Below are positions 43,338 to 52,198 of a stretch of 64,000 nucleotides of DNA, one piece after another. The translations under genes were made by a program, and so were the position numbers. The first letter of the stretch is position 1. Each line of letters starts with the position of its first letter. This DNA comes from Mariniphaga anaerophila (GTDB lineage: Bacteria; Bacteroidota; Bacteroidia; Bacteroidales; Prolixibacteraceae). The notes beneath the pieces were generated by a model. The model ran no database searches and was not told where the DNA came from. It worked only from the letters and a program-made list of their open reading frames with translations. The stretch spans positions 186,001 through 250,000 of the forward strand of contig NZ_FQUM01000006.1 of assembly GCF_900129025.1 (NCBI RefSeq), given 5' to 3'.

Positions 43338-45884
43338 TCAATTCTCAGTTACCCTGAATTCAAATGCAGCAATTCTGTAAGAACCCCCACCCGTGCTAAA
43401 TACCGATGCAATTTCGTTGTATTTCTTTCCTCCTTTAACTACAATGTTTAAATCAGAAATATCAGTAAACTCTTTCTCTGAATTAGCTGTTACTTTAACA
43501 AATGCAGCATTGCTTTTATCTCCGCCACTTAAGCTCTTCATCCTGCCCGCTTCCTGACGGTTAACAATTATACACGATTCTGTTCTGTCAAAAAAGGTGA
43601 GTTGAATCTTGGTTAGTTCAAATGTAACTGATGGATCTATTTCACTTAGATCCAATCCGAATATGTAGCCCTCATTATTCTCTATTCCATTGTTTTCACC
43701 ACCTCTGATTCCAAGTTGCCCGTTGGCTGCCCGGTCAATTCCTGCATCCACAAGACCAGAGTCTTCAATACGTTTTGCGCTTATAATAAAAGAGAAGGAT
43801 TTGTCGACAGCTGATGGAATTGAGACCATACCGTACGGAGTCCAATCGGGCTTTTCCTTGGCAAAAACATAGCCGTCGCCATCGATGCCAAATGGAGAAA
43901 CATCCATAAAAAAATTGTCGCCCTCTGAGGCTGTGCTCGGATCGGGTGCATCCAAAACAATTGTATTTTTCTTTAGCTTAATGTCTGACGGCCCTTCGGT
44001 GAGTGTGACCGTAAATTTGGCTTTTTCTCCGGCAGGTACTTCTGCATCAAACCCCACCATTACTGTCCCAATATTTTTGTGGTTATAGTCTTCGTACTTT
44101 CTATTGGTAAAATCGCATTTAACGGTAGAAGGATTTTCAGACTCCCGAATTGCTATTTTGAAAGATGTTTTTGATTGAACTTTCAAAAACATCGTCTTCC
44201 CTTTTTGCGAAAGACGGATTGTATTTTTATTGACCTTTTCAGCCTTTGATGGCGTTACCATGTTCCACCTTATTTTTACCGCTTCTTCATTCGCTTCAAT
44301 TATATCTTCAACTTTCAGGTAAGAATCTTTTACAATAGTAACTTTTCTGGTAGCGTTTTTTACTTCATTGTTTAAATTCAGCACATCCGTTAAATCCACT
44401 TTTGCACCTAGTTCGTCTCCATCATCGTATGTTTCAACTATTTTTGCCCGGCCTTCAATATTATGTTTCTGCCCATTGATGGAAATTGTATTATGATTTA
44501 AATTGTTGTACCTAAACACGTCCCAACGCTGCGAGTTTTGTGTCATGCTCCACAAATCGACACCTTCGCTTTCCAGCGTACCATAACTTTGCAGGCCAAG
44601 GTCCATAGCCCATCGGTTTCGTCCCACATCGTATACAAAAGTCCCCTGGTCCATATGTGAATGCCCGTCAGAAGCACTTCCTCCTTTAATTCCCATGTAT
44701 TTTCCCTTGGTTCCCTCCCAGTTGGTTCTTACAATAGTAACAGGGGTTATTCCATGCCCGGTAAAAGTTTTAACATTGGGTTTCGGAATGTTTTCAAGGT
44801 TTATATTCCTCCCGAAAACAATGGCATTGGGCAAAATCCGTTCTATATCGGAAGATACCTTCTTTGTGTAACCACCATCTCTAATCATGGCTAATTCCTG
44901 ATAGACAAGTGACGGATTATTCAATTTATCAGCAAACCAAAAAATGGAAGACCTTGCCGTTTGCTCTCGTCCGCAGTCGTAATAGTTGAAGTATTCTCCC
45001 GACGGACCGCTTGCAAACACAATATATTCAGCTGTTCTCATAAACCCAGGAGCCTGAGACAAACCATTATCAGACCCTAATGCGCTTTCCAACGCAGCGA
45101 TTAACATCACCTGAAAAGAAGTTCCATAATTCCAGTAGCCTGGACCTTCGGGATAGTTTCCATCCGGAGCAAAAACTTCTAACGGAAGACGATTGGACAC
45201 CAGGGCTCTTTCGATAATAGCGATACTCTGTTCGGGTTCATCTTCCATAATAGCCAGGGCACCAAATACCAACCCGGCGTTGCACACCGAATTCCAGTTG
45301 CTATGTTTATTCAAAAACCAACTGTATTTTTCAATATATGAAGGTTTAAAGGCTTTCTCAACAATCGCTTCGCGAACATTTTTCTTGGTTTCTTCCTTTA
45401 ACCCATCGAACAACCAGTCGTAAGCAATTGCAACCGCCATCGTCATTTCTCCAATATCCAGAAAGTGTGAAGGATTCCAGCTTTCAAAGTCAGCAATAGT
45501 ATTCAGCTCGAGCTCTGCTCTTTCGAGGTATTTAGTTTCTCCGGTAATACGGTAGCTGTACGAAAGGTAGTAGAGGCGGGTAAGCGCAATGCGCGAAACC
45601 CACAATAAACGTTTGCCTCGCTTCTCGAAATGAACAGGCTTCTGGGATAAAATCACATCGCTCTGTTCAATAATGTAATCGTTAATTTTTTTAAACTCCG
45701 GGGTTGATTTCACAACCGTTTTTACGGTTTGTTCTCCACTACGATTCAGCAGTAAACGAGGATGATCGGCTATCTCTGAATAATTGTAGGAATACTCTTC
45801 CTGACCTTTGCTTTTTATAGTAAATGCTAAAAGCAAAGCCAAACAAATTAGTATACTTCGTTGATTTATGCGATAAACTTTCAT
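43338..45884 (-). CDS. heparinase II/III-type lyase with novel C-terminal module, no T9SS tail
   Basis: 848 aa from the ATG at 45884 (MKVYRINQRS); the frame from 45923 adds 13 unlikely residues. Signal peptide to about residue 27. Paralogue of the adjacent 940-residue lyase throughout the catalytic part: HPRLLLNRSGE, SWNPSHFLDIGEM, HSNWNSVCNAG, GPGYWNYGTSFQ, GHSHMDQGTFVYD. The shared module occupies about 639-848 and ends the protein, so unlike its neighbour it has no sorting domain and is probably periplasmic. This suggests stepwise cleavage outside, then inside, the outer membrane. A hairpin lies in the leader upstream. Confidence 0.9.
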   Translation of the reverse strand: MKVYRINQRSILICLALLLAFTIKSKGQEEYSYNYSEIADHPRLLLNRSGEQTVKTVVKSTPEFKKINDYIIEQSDVILSQKPVHFEKRGKRLLWVSRIALTRLYYLSYSYRITGETKYLERAELELNTIADFESWNPSHFLDIGEMTMAVAIAYDWLFDGLKEETKKNVREAIVEKAFKPSYIEKYSWFLNKHSNWNSVCNAGLVFGALAIMEDEPEQSIAIIERALVSNRLPLEVFAPDGNYPEGPGYWNYGTSFQVMLIAALESALGSDNGLSQAPGFMRTAEYIVFASGPSGEYFNYYDCGREQTARSSIFWFADKLNNPSLVYQELAMIRDGGYTKKVSSDIERILPNAIVFGRNINLENIPKPNVKTFTGHGITPVTIVRTNWEGTKGKYMGIKGGSASDGHSHMDQGTFVYDVGRNRWAMDLGLQSYGTLESEGVDLWSMTQNSQRWDVFRYNNLNHNTISINGQKHNIEGRAKIVETYDDGDELGAKVDLTDVLNLNNEVKNATRKVTIVKDSYLKVEDIIEANEEAVKIRWNMVTPSKAEKVNKNTIRLSQKGKTMFLKVQSKTSFKIAIRESENPSTVKCDFTNRKYEDYNHKNIGTVMVGFDAEVPAGEKAKFTVTLTEGPSDIKLKKNTIVLDAPDPSTASEGDNFFMDVSPFGIDGDGYVFAKEKPDWTPYGMVSIPSAVDKSFSFIISAKRIEDSGLVDAGIDRAANGQLGIRGGENNGIENNEGYIFGLDLSEIDPSVTFELTKIQLTFFDRTESCIIVNRQEAGRMKSLSGGDKSNAAFVKVTANSEKEFTDISDLNIVVKGGKKYNEIASVFSTGGGSYRIAAFEFRVTEN

Positions 45885-45923
45885 ATTAGTAGTAAAATTT
45901 AAATGGATCATCCTTATTAGCAA

Positions 45924-45956
45924 ATTGCTACTGCCGTTATAAGCAGCAGTAGCAAT
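45924..45956 (-). promoter_or_regulatory. hairpin in PUL2 operon upstream of the lyase gene
   Basis: ATTGCTACTGC (45924-45934) pairs perfectly with GCAGTAGCAAT (45946-45956), 11-nt loop, no T-run. Lies between the small exported protein and the 848-residue lyase. Confidence 0.6.
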
Positions 45957-46010
45957 ATCTATCTGTCAAAACGCTAGGAAAACATAAATTCAATAAACAA
46001 TATGTTACTA

Positions 46011-46985
46011 TTACTTTTTAACAACCTTTTTAGTAATTGTAGTGGTACCATTATTTATCTTGCAGAAATATATGCCTGATGGCAAATCGCTCGCGTTGAG
46101 CGTCAAACGGGATCCTGCTGTTTTATATTCCTTTTTTACCAACTGACCGTTTATGTTATAAAGTTCTGCGGATAAGCTATTTTTACCTTCTATTGTTAGA
46201 ACACTATTAAAAGGGTTCGGGTAAATAGTAAATTCATTTAATCCCATATCGTTAATGCCCGTAGTTCGATTATCGATCACTTCCAGTCTGATACCCAGAA
46301 TTCTAAAATTACCAATACCTCCGCTGTTATATGCCATCACCAGATGAGGGGTTGAGGTTCCCCCCTTAACCGTGAGGTCGAAAGAAGATATATCTACCGT
46401 GCCATCACCATTGGGAAGTTTTACTTCTCCATCATCATTTGCGTCACTTGCGGTTATTGTATTTTCCTTGTTCAACAAACTGGTTACAGTTGCAATCTCT
46501 CCACCGCCCATGTACTGAAATCTTATTCCTGTTAACCGAACGCTGACAGTACTGGGGATATCAGCGAGGTCTAGTCCAAAATAAAAACCTTCCATTTCAT
46601 CGATACCATTACCTGCACCGCCGCGTACGCCTAATTGTCCTGTGCCTGCACGATCGATTCCTCGCTGTTCAATCATCTCGGCAAAAGAAGTTCCGTCTAG
46701 GTTAGTTACTTCAAAAGCCCCAAAGTCGATGTTGAAGGTAGTATTGAGCGCATTGGGCAGTGTTACAGTCCCGGTTACAGTCCAATCATCATAAGCATCA
46801 TCAGTACTGTTGGTTACGACTCCTTCGCCATCAATGCTTATCGGCGATTTGTCACTATAAAACGTATTGCCTTCGGAGCCGGTACCTGCAGCTTTTAGAG
46901 TGATTACATTGTCCTGAGCATTAAGAGCCATACATGCACTAGTTGCAAATACTAATGCCAAAAATCTAGAAGTAAAATTTTTCAT
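46011..46985 (-). CDS. small exported protein: novel module plus T9SS sorting domain
   Basis: 324 aa. Signal peptide 1-24 (ALNAQD). Residues 25-239 are the same module found at the C-termini of both lyases in this operon: GSEGNTFYSDKSPI, GIDRAGTGQLGVRGG (109-123), GNGIDEMEGFYFGLDL, and FRILGIRLEVID at the end. Residues 249-324 are a T9SS type A sorting domain (FTIYPNPFNSVL, LPSGIYFCKINNG). So it is the module exported alone to the cell surface, plausibly a carbohydrate-binding or lyase-partner protein. No catalytic motif is visible. Family unrecognised. Confidence 0.8.
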   Translation of the reverse strand: MKNFTSRFLALVFATSACMALNAQDNVITLKAAGTGSEGNTFYSDKSPISIDGEGVVTNSTDDAYDDWTVTGTVTLPNALNTTFNIDFGAFEVTNLDGTSFAEMIEQRGIDRAGTGQLGVRGGAGNGIDEMEGFYFGLDLADIPSTVSVRLTGIRFQYMGGGEIATVTSLLNKENTITASDANDDGEVKLPNGDGTVDISSFDLTVKGGTSTPHLVMAYNSGGIGNFRILGIRLEVIDNRTTGINDMGLNEFTIYPNPFNSVLTIEGKNSLSAELYNINGQLVKKEYKTAGSRLTLNASDLPSGIYFCKINNGTTTITKKVVKK

Positions 46986-47200
46986 AGGTAACTGTTTTAA
47001 TTAAAAATTTGAATTATTTGTATTTACACTGTTTAACCAATCCCTCAGCCCCGGATACTGCCTTTTATGATGGTTGCGCTGTTTCCGGTTCCGTCGGGAT
47101 GCGGTTATTCAGCTAAAATTGTGACCAGTTAAAAAAGAGTATACACTCGCCCTTAATTTGGTCTGTATTCTTTTTATTGTTGCCGAAGGCTCATCTTTTT

Positions 47201-48925
47201 TTACCATCCTGTACGTTGGTCTAGCTGTTGGTTTATTTGAACCTCCTGCAGCGGGTATGGTAATAACAGGTGTTTACTTCTGTTAAAACTATTGCCTGCT
47301 GTAAGAAATGTTTGATGGTATTGGTTATTACTTACATAGCTGGGATCTGTTCTGATGATATTATTCGTTTCTTTCAGTTTGTCTTCCAGAAGATCCCATC
47401 TGATTAAATCCTGTTTTCTCAAGCCTTCGAAGCATAATTCTCTCAAGCGCTCATCTACTATTTCATTAAAAAAATCGTCATGGGCAGTGCTGCCAAGATA
47501 GGGTTCTAATCCGGCACGCTCTCTTACTTTATTGAGGCACTCTACTGCGTCAGAAGCTGCACTTTGGCTTCCGAATCGTCCACCAATAGAAGCCTCTGCA
47601 TACATTAATAAAATGTCGGAGTATCGTAATATCGGAAAATTGATGCTGGTATAGTTTGCGTCAGTGGCCGAGCCCGGAGTATTGTTAAGAATAACATATT
47701 CAGCCCCAGGGATGCTTCCTGCTGCTTTAAGAGCATCCATGTCTACCGGCTCCCATCTGCGAAATTTTCCGGGAGCATACTCCTGATGAAGTGGCATATC
47801 GAAAATATATCCCATAATGAACCCTTGCGCAGAAGTAGAATATTTATTTCGGTAACCTGCAATATTCCATTCTCTACGCTTATCTTCAGCTGAATATTTA
47901 TAATAAAGTGGAAGCGCAGCATTTATTTTACAAAATCCTCTGGGAATATCTAAGGTACCAACAAACTCTACCCCATTTATATTCCCCAGGCGTCCACTCA
48001 CATGTATTCCTATATCTTCCAGATTACCGAAAGATATTTCAAAGAGTGATTCTTTTAAATCGTAATAATCCTGCAGATAAGACATAAAATGGTTTCTGTA
48101 ACTATCAGAATCGACAGATGCAGGCGTGAGATCATGCCATCCGTCTGTTATTACAATATTGCATTGTTGTTTTGCCTGTTCAAAATATTGTTGATTATTT
48201 TCGAAATAGCAACTCGCATCATCGGCCTCTAAATAAGGCTGATACCCCCCCATGCGAAGATATAATCTTGCCAACAAGCCATGGGCTGCCATCTTATTAG
48301 GCTCTCCGGGCACATATGAAGCATCCTTGGAATGATAAAGATGTTCTGCTGCAAATAAAAGATCGGTTTCTACCTGCTCATAAACCTTTTTTACAGGAGA
48401 CGGAGCAATATTATTATCTTCCTGAGAATAGCTAGGCGTCAAGCGGAGGGGAACCGGGCCGAACCAGTTAGCCAGATTGAAATAGCAGAAACCTCTATAG
48501 AACCGGGCTTTTGCTAACAAACGGTTATACTCGGCAGTGCTGAACATTGAAGGCTCCAGGTTAACTTCAAAAAGATTTACCAATTGAATACAAGTATAAA
48601 ATTTCAACCAGGCATTCTTTATTTCATCATTAGATGATGTGTGTTCATATTTTGACGCCCCCCAGGTGTTATTTCCGTCGTTGGTATAACTTTCATCGGT
48701 GCCTCCTTCCATTAACACATTAAAATTCCATCCATAAAGGTCGTCGTGTGCCAACACTCCATAGATGCCTGACAGAGCCATGTATGCTTCGGCCTCGTTT
48801 GCATAAAAATCTTCTGCTTTCCAGTTGGAGGAAGGTTTAACATCCAAAAATTTTTCCTGACAACTATTGCTTGTTATAAGCAACAGAAGTGATATAGCAG
48901 CGATAATAATATTATTGTTTTTCAT
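47201..48925 (-). CDS. SusD/RagB-family outer-membrane lipoprotein (PUL2)
   Basis: 574 aa. The signal peptide ends in the lipobox ITSNSCQEKFLD (Cys near residue 22). SusD fold with the family's C-terminal LREL-type block (VDERLRELCFEGLRKQDLIRWD, shortened as ELCFEGLRKQDLIRWD). Binds the polysaccharide fragments at the cell surface above the SusC barrel encoded just upstream (39-bp gap). Larger than the PUL1 SusD (532 aa), and the two sequences are not close, consistent with different ligands. Confidence 0.95.
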   Translation of the reverse strand: MKNNNIIIAAISLLLLITSNSCQEKFLDVKPSSNWKAEDFYANEAEAYMALSGIYGVLAHDDLYGWNFNVLMEGGTDESYTNDGNNTWGASKYEHTSSNDEIKNAWLKFYTCIQLVNLFEVNLEPSMFSTAEYNRLLAKARFYRGFCYFNLANWFGPVPLRLTPSYSQEDNNIAPSPVKKVYEQVETDLLFAAEHLYHSKDASYVPGEPNKMAAHGLLARLYLRMGGYQPYLEADDASCYFENNQQYFEQAKQQCNIVITDGWHDLTPASVDSDSYRNHFMSYLQDYYDLKESLFEISFGNLEDIGIHVSGRLGNINGVEFVGTLDIPRGFCKINAALPLYYKYSAEDKRREWNIAGYRNKYSTSAQGFIMGYIFDMPLHQEYAPGKFRRWEPVDMDALKAAGSIPGAEYVILNNTPGSATDANYTSINFPILRYSDILLMYAEASIGGRFGSQSAASDAVECLNKVRERAGLEPYLGSTAHDDFFNEIVDERLRELCFEGLRKQDLIRWDLLEDKLKETNNIIRTDPSYVSNNQYHQTFLTAGNSFNRSKHLLLPYPLQEVQINQQLDQRTGW

Positions 48926-48963
48926 TTTATTCTATTTTAAAACTATTACACTTCAGATTGATT

Positions 48964-51900
48964 TTAGAAAACGATATCAATGCCACCTGTTATAGCTATG
49001 CTTTGCGGATATGCAGAGTAATCCAGTCCGGGAGTTAAAGCGCCATATCTTCCAACCGATACGTCAGGGTTATATCCTTTGTACTTTGTCCATGTATAAA
49101 GATTCTGAGCTGAAACAGAAAGTCTGCATCTATCAACATTGAACTTCTTTAATACCTTTCTTGATAAATTATACCCCAAAACCACTGTTTTCAGTTTCAG
49201 GTAAGAGCCGTCATCTATGAAACGATCATCAAGTTTATACCCGTATGGAGTAGTAAGGTTAACACCATTATAACGTATTCCGGAAACATCTGTATCTGTA
49301 TTGGTGGGAGTCCAGATGTTTGCTAATTCAGACAGGCCATTTCTTGTGTTCTTATAAAAACCACCGAACTCAGCCTTGTTTCCATTAAGTATATCAAAAT
49401 CGTAAGCCCATTGAAACAATACTTGTAAATCAAATCCTTTATAACTTATGTTATTGGTGAATCCGCCAAAATGTTTGGGGTGTGGGTTTCCGATAATCAC
49501 GCGGTCTTTTTCATCGATAACGCCATCGCCTGCATCTGCAATACCGTCTCCGTTGGTATCAACGGTCAGCTGATCTTTGAATTTCGCCATGCCTGGCTGC
49601 ATTTGAGAACGGTATGTTGGCACCCCATCTTTTAATTGATAGCCGCTACCACTAGTCACAATAAAGTCTTCTAACTGATATAAACCATCAAATTCTAACC
49701 CGTACATCATTCCCACAGTGTGTCCCACTCTGGTTACGTACTGATACTCCGATTGCATAAACTGAGTATCCCACCTGGGGTCAATAAGAATTTCCTGCTG
49801 ACCACTGTTTAATTTAACTGTTTTGGTTCTGTTGAACGATATATTGAAATCTGTTGACCATTTGAATTTTGATCTTTTTATAATGGTATTGTTCAATGAT
49901 ATTTCGATCCCTTTATTTTCTACTTCGCCCACGTTTTGCTGCACCCTGTTAAAGCCTGAGCTGGGAGCCATTTCCGCATCCAGCAATAAATCCTTTGTAC
50001 GCTTATGATAGAGGTCTACAGTTCCATTCACCAACTGATCAAAGAAACCAAAATCAACTCCCAGGTTTGTTTGCGCTGTGGTTTCCCATCTTAAATCAGG
50101 AACAGCCATATTGCGTTGATAAGCTCCGGGCGAATAATCCTGATTTGGCCCCAAAACATATCCGCTAGTTGTTCCAACGGCCAGTAGATTATATGCATCA
50201 AAATCTCCTATCCTGTTATTACCTGTTAACCCGTAACCTGCGCGAATTTTTAAATTAGAGATGACATCAACCGACTTTAAAAATGCTTCTTCTTTAATTC
50301 TCCATGCAGCAGAGAACGAAGGGAAATACCCCCAACGATTTGCCTTTTGGAATTTAGAAGAACCATCAGTCCTCAGGTTTAATGTTAATAAGTAGCGTTC
50401 GTTGTAATTGTAATTAACACGACCAAAATAAGATAGCAAAGTACTCCCTGACTTTCCGGATATGGCTATTGTAGAACCAGTTGCAATCCCGATGTTATCA
50501 ATTCCAAAAACATCTGTTGGTAAGTTTGTATTTTCTAAAGATGAAATTTTGAAAGTTCGGTGCTGTGCCTCAACACCAATTAATGCCCCAAAAGAACTTT
50601 TCCCAATTTTATCTTTGTACCTCAAAGTATTCGATGTTGCTAATGTTGTATATCGCCGGTTAGCAATATTGCCATGTATCCCTTTGTCAGTCCTTGAAGC
50701 TTGCTGTGTGTCAGCCCGATAAAAAATACTCTCTTCCCGTATGTTTCTCCAATAGCTGCCTTTCACATCCAAAGTAAATTTTTCCCAGAAACTATAGTTT
50801 AAAGCTAAGTATCCGCCAATTACATCATCAGCTCTTTTGCGGTCTGTGTTATTAAGCGTTTTTACCGGATTATATAAATAAGGATCCTGATCGATAGCAT
50901 ATTCTTCATCATCTCCGCTCCAGTTAATCGGATCCACCGGTCTGAAAGTTACTGCATCGCGAATAACGCTAGAGGCAGTATTTCCTGACACTTGCAATCC
51001 CGATCTAATGTAATGGTCATAACTAATCTGCCCGGTAAATTGCAGATTATCGGCTATCTTCTGATTGAATTTCAACCGGTTATTAAACTTTTCAAAACCG
51101 GTAGTAATTAATGTCCCGTCTTGTTTTAAGTAGCTTCCACTATAATATATTGAGCTGTTCTGGCTACCTCCTCCAATAGAAAAGTTGTAATCCTGAACTA
51201 CTGCAGCACGGAATATTTCGTCCTGCCAATTGGTTCCTTTAACATTTTCATAGTTTTTCGGGTCCAGCCAGTTGGTTTCGAATATCCTAATATACTCTCC
51301 CGGGGAATAATTATCATTGGCGTAGGCTATATTTTTTTGATATTTTACATATTCGTAAGGAGACATCACTTCCATTCTGTTAGGTATGTATTGTACACCT
51401 AGCGAGCTGTGCATTTTTACTTCAACACTACCATCTGAACGCCCACCATGGGTAGTAATTACAATAACACCATTTGCTCCTCGTGCTCCATAAATGGCGG
51501 TTGCCGATGCATCTTTCAGAATGTCGAAATTTTTAATATCTCTCGTGCTAATGCTCGCCGGGTCAAAATCTTCCATAGGAAATCCATCCACAACATATAA
51601 AGGAGAATTATCTCCGGTTATTGAATTTCCCCCACGAATTACAATGTTAAGCCCTTCGCCCGGGGTTCCATCCGTTGACGTAACCTGCACTCCGGACACA
51701 CGACCTGCCAGAGCCTGGTCGAAGTTAGTTGTTGCAGTTTTTGCAATATCATCGGTATTCACTTTTGCAACAGCGCCTGTTAAATCTCTTTTCCTTACAA
51801 CATCATATCCAACTGCTACTACATCCTCAAGCATAATTTCTGATGTTTTAAGAACAACATCTATTGAGCTCTGATTGCCTACCTTGATTTCTACGTTCTC

Positions 51901-52128
51901 GAACCCGATAAAACTAAATTGTAAGATATCTGATGATTTAATATTGTTGAGCTTATAGCTTCCCTCAACATCAGTTATAGTACCAACAGTACTGCCTTTA
52001 ATAACAATGTTGGTTCCGGGAATAGGTAACCCGTTGACATCTTTTACAACTCCGGTAACTGTTTTCTGTGCAAAAACAGCTGATGTGGATAATATAATTA
52101 GTATGAATACTATTTGAATTCGTTTCAT
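48964..52128 (-). CDS. SusC/RagA-type TonB-dependent transporter without STN domain (PUL2)
   Basis: 1054 aa. Signal peptide 1-20 (AVFAQ), carboxypeptidase-regulatory-like domain (about 22-95, VTGVVKDVNGLPIPGTNIV start), plug (about 105-225, with YVVDGFPMEDFDPASI and TAIYGARGANGVIV), then barrel ending in Phe. It lacks the STN domain present in the PUL1 SusC, matching control by a hybrid two-component regulator instead of sigma/FecR. Imports oligosaccharides with SusD. A hairpin lies just upstream of its ribosome binding region. Confidence 0.95.
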   Translation of the reverse strand: MKRIQIVFILIILSTSAVFAQKTVTGVVKDVNGLPIPGTNIVIKGSTVGTITDVEGSYKLNNIKSSDILQFSFIGFENVEIKVGNQSSIDVVLKTSEIMLEDVVAVGYDVVRKRDLTGAVAKVNTDDIAKTATTNFDQALAGRVSGVQVTSTDGTPGEGLNIVIRGGNSITGDNSPLYVVDGFPMEDFDPASISTRDIKNFDILKDASATAIYGARGANGVIVITTHGGRSDGSVEVKMHSSLGVQYIPNRMEVMSPYEYVKYQKNIAYANDNYSPGEYIRIFETNWLDPKNYENVKGTNWQDEIFRAAVVQDYNFSIGGGSQNSSIYYSGSYLKQDGTLITTGFEKFNNRLKFNQKIADNLQFTGQISYDHYIRSGLQVSGNTASSVIRDAVTFRPVDPINWSGDDEEYAIDQDPYLYNPVKTLNNTDRKRADDVIGGYLALNYSFWEKFTLDVKGSYWRNIREESIFYRADTQQASRTDKGIHGNIANRRYTTLATSNTLRYKDKIGKSSFGALIGVEAQHRTFKISSLENTNLPTDVFGIDNIGIATGSTIAISGKSGSTLLSYFGRVNYNYNERYLLTLNLRTDGSSKFQKANRWGYFPSFSAAWRIKEEAFLKSVDVISNLKIRAGYGLTGNNRIGDFDAYNLLAVGTTSGYVLGPNQDYSPGAYQRNMAVPDLRWETTAQTNLGVDFGFFDQLVNGTVDLYHKRTKDLLLDAEMAPSSGFNRVQQNVGEVENKGIEISLNNTIIKRSKFKWSTDFNISFNRTKTVKLNSGQQEILIDPRWDTQFMQSEYQYVTRVGHTVGMMYGLEFDGLYQLEDFIVTSGSGYQLKDGVPTYRSQMQPGMAKFKDQLTVDTNGDGIADAGDGVIDEKDRVIIGNPHPKHFGGFTNNISYKGFDLQVLFQWAYDFDILNGNKAEFGGFYKNTRNGLSELANIWTPTNTDTDVSGIRYNGVNLTTPYGYKLDDRFIDDGSYLKLKTVVLGYNLSRKVLKKFNVDRCRLSVSAQNLYTWTKYKGYNPDVSVGRYGALTPGLDYSAYPQSIAITGGIDIVF

Positions 52129-52142
52129 GGAGATATTTTTTC

Positions 52143-52168
52143 CACAAGAGCTATAAATAGCCCTTGTG
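52143..52168 (-). promoter_or_regulatory. hairpin directly upstream of PUL2 susC
   Basis: CACAAG and GCTA pair with TAGC and CTTGTG across 52143-52168 with one A-C mismatch and a 4-nt loop, 15 bp before the susC start; no T-run beyond it. Confidence 0.45.
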
Positions 52169-52198
52169 ATAGTTTTTAATAGTTGTTTGCAAATGTTA

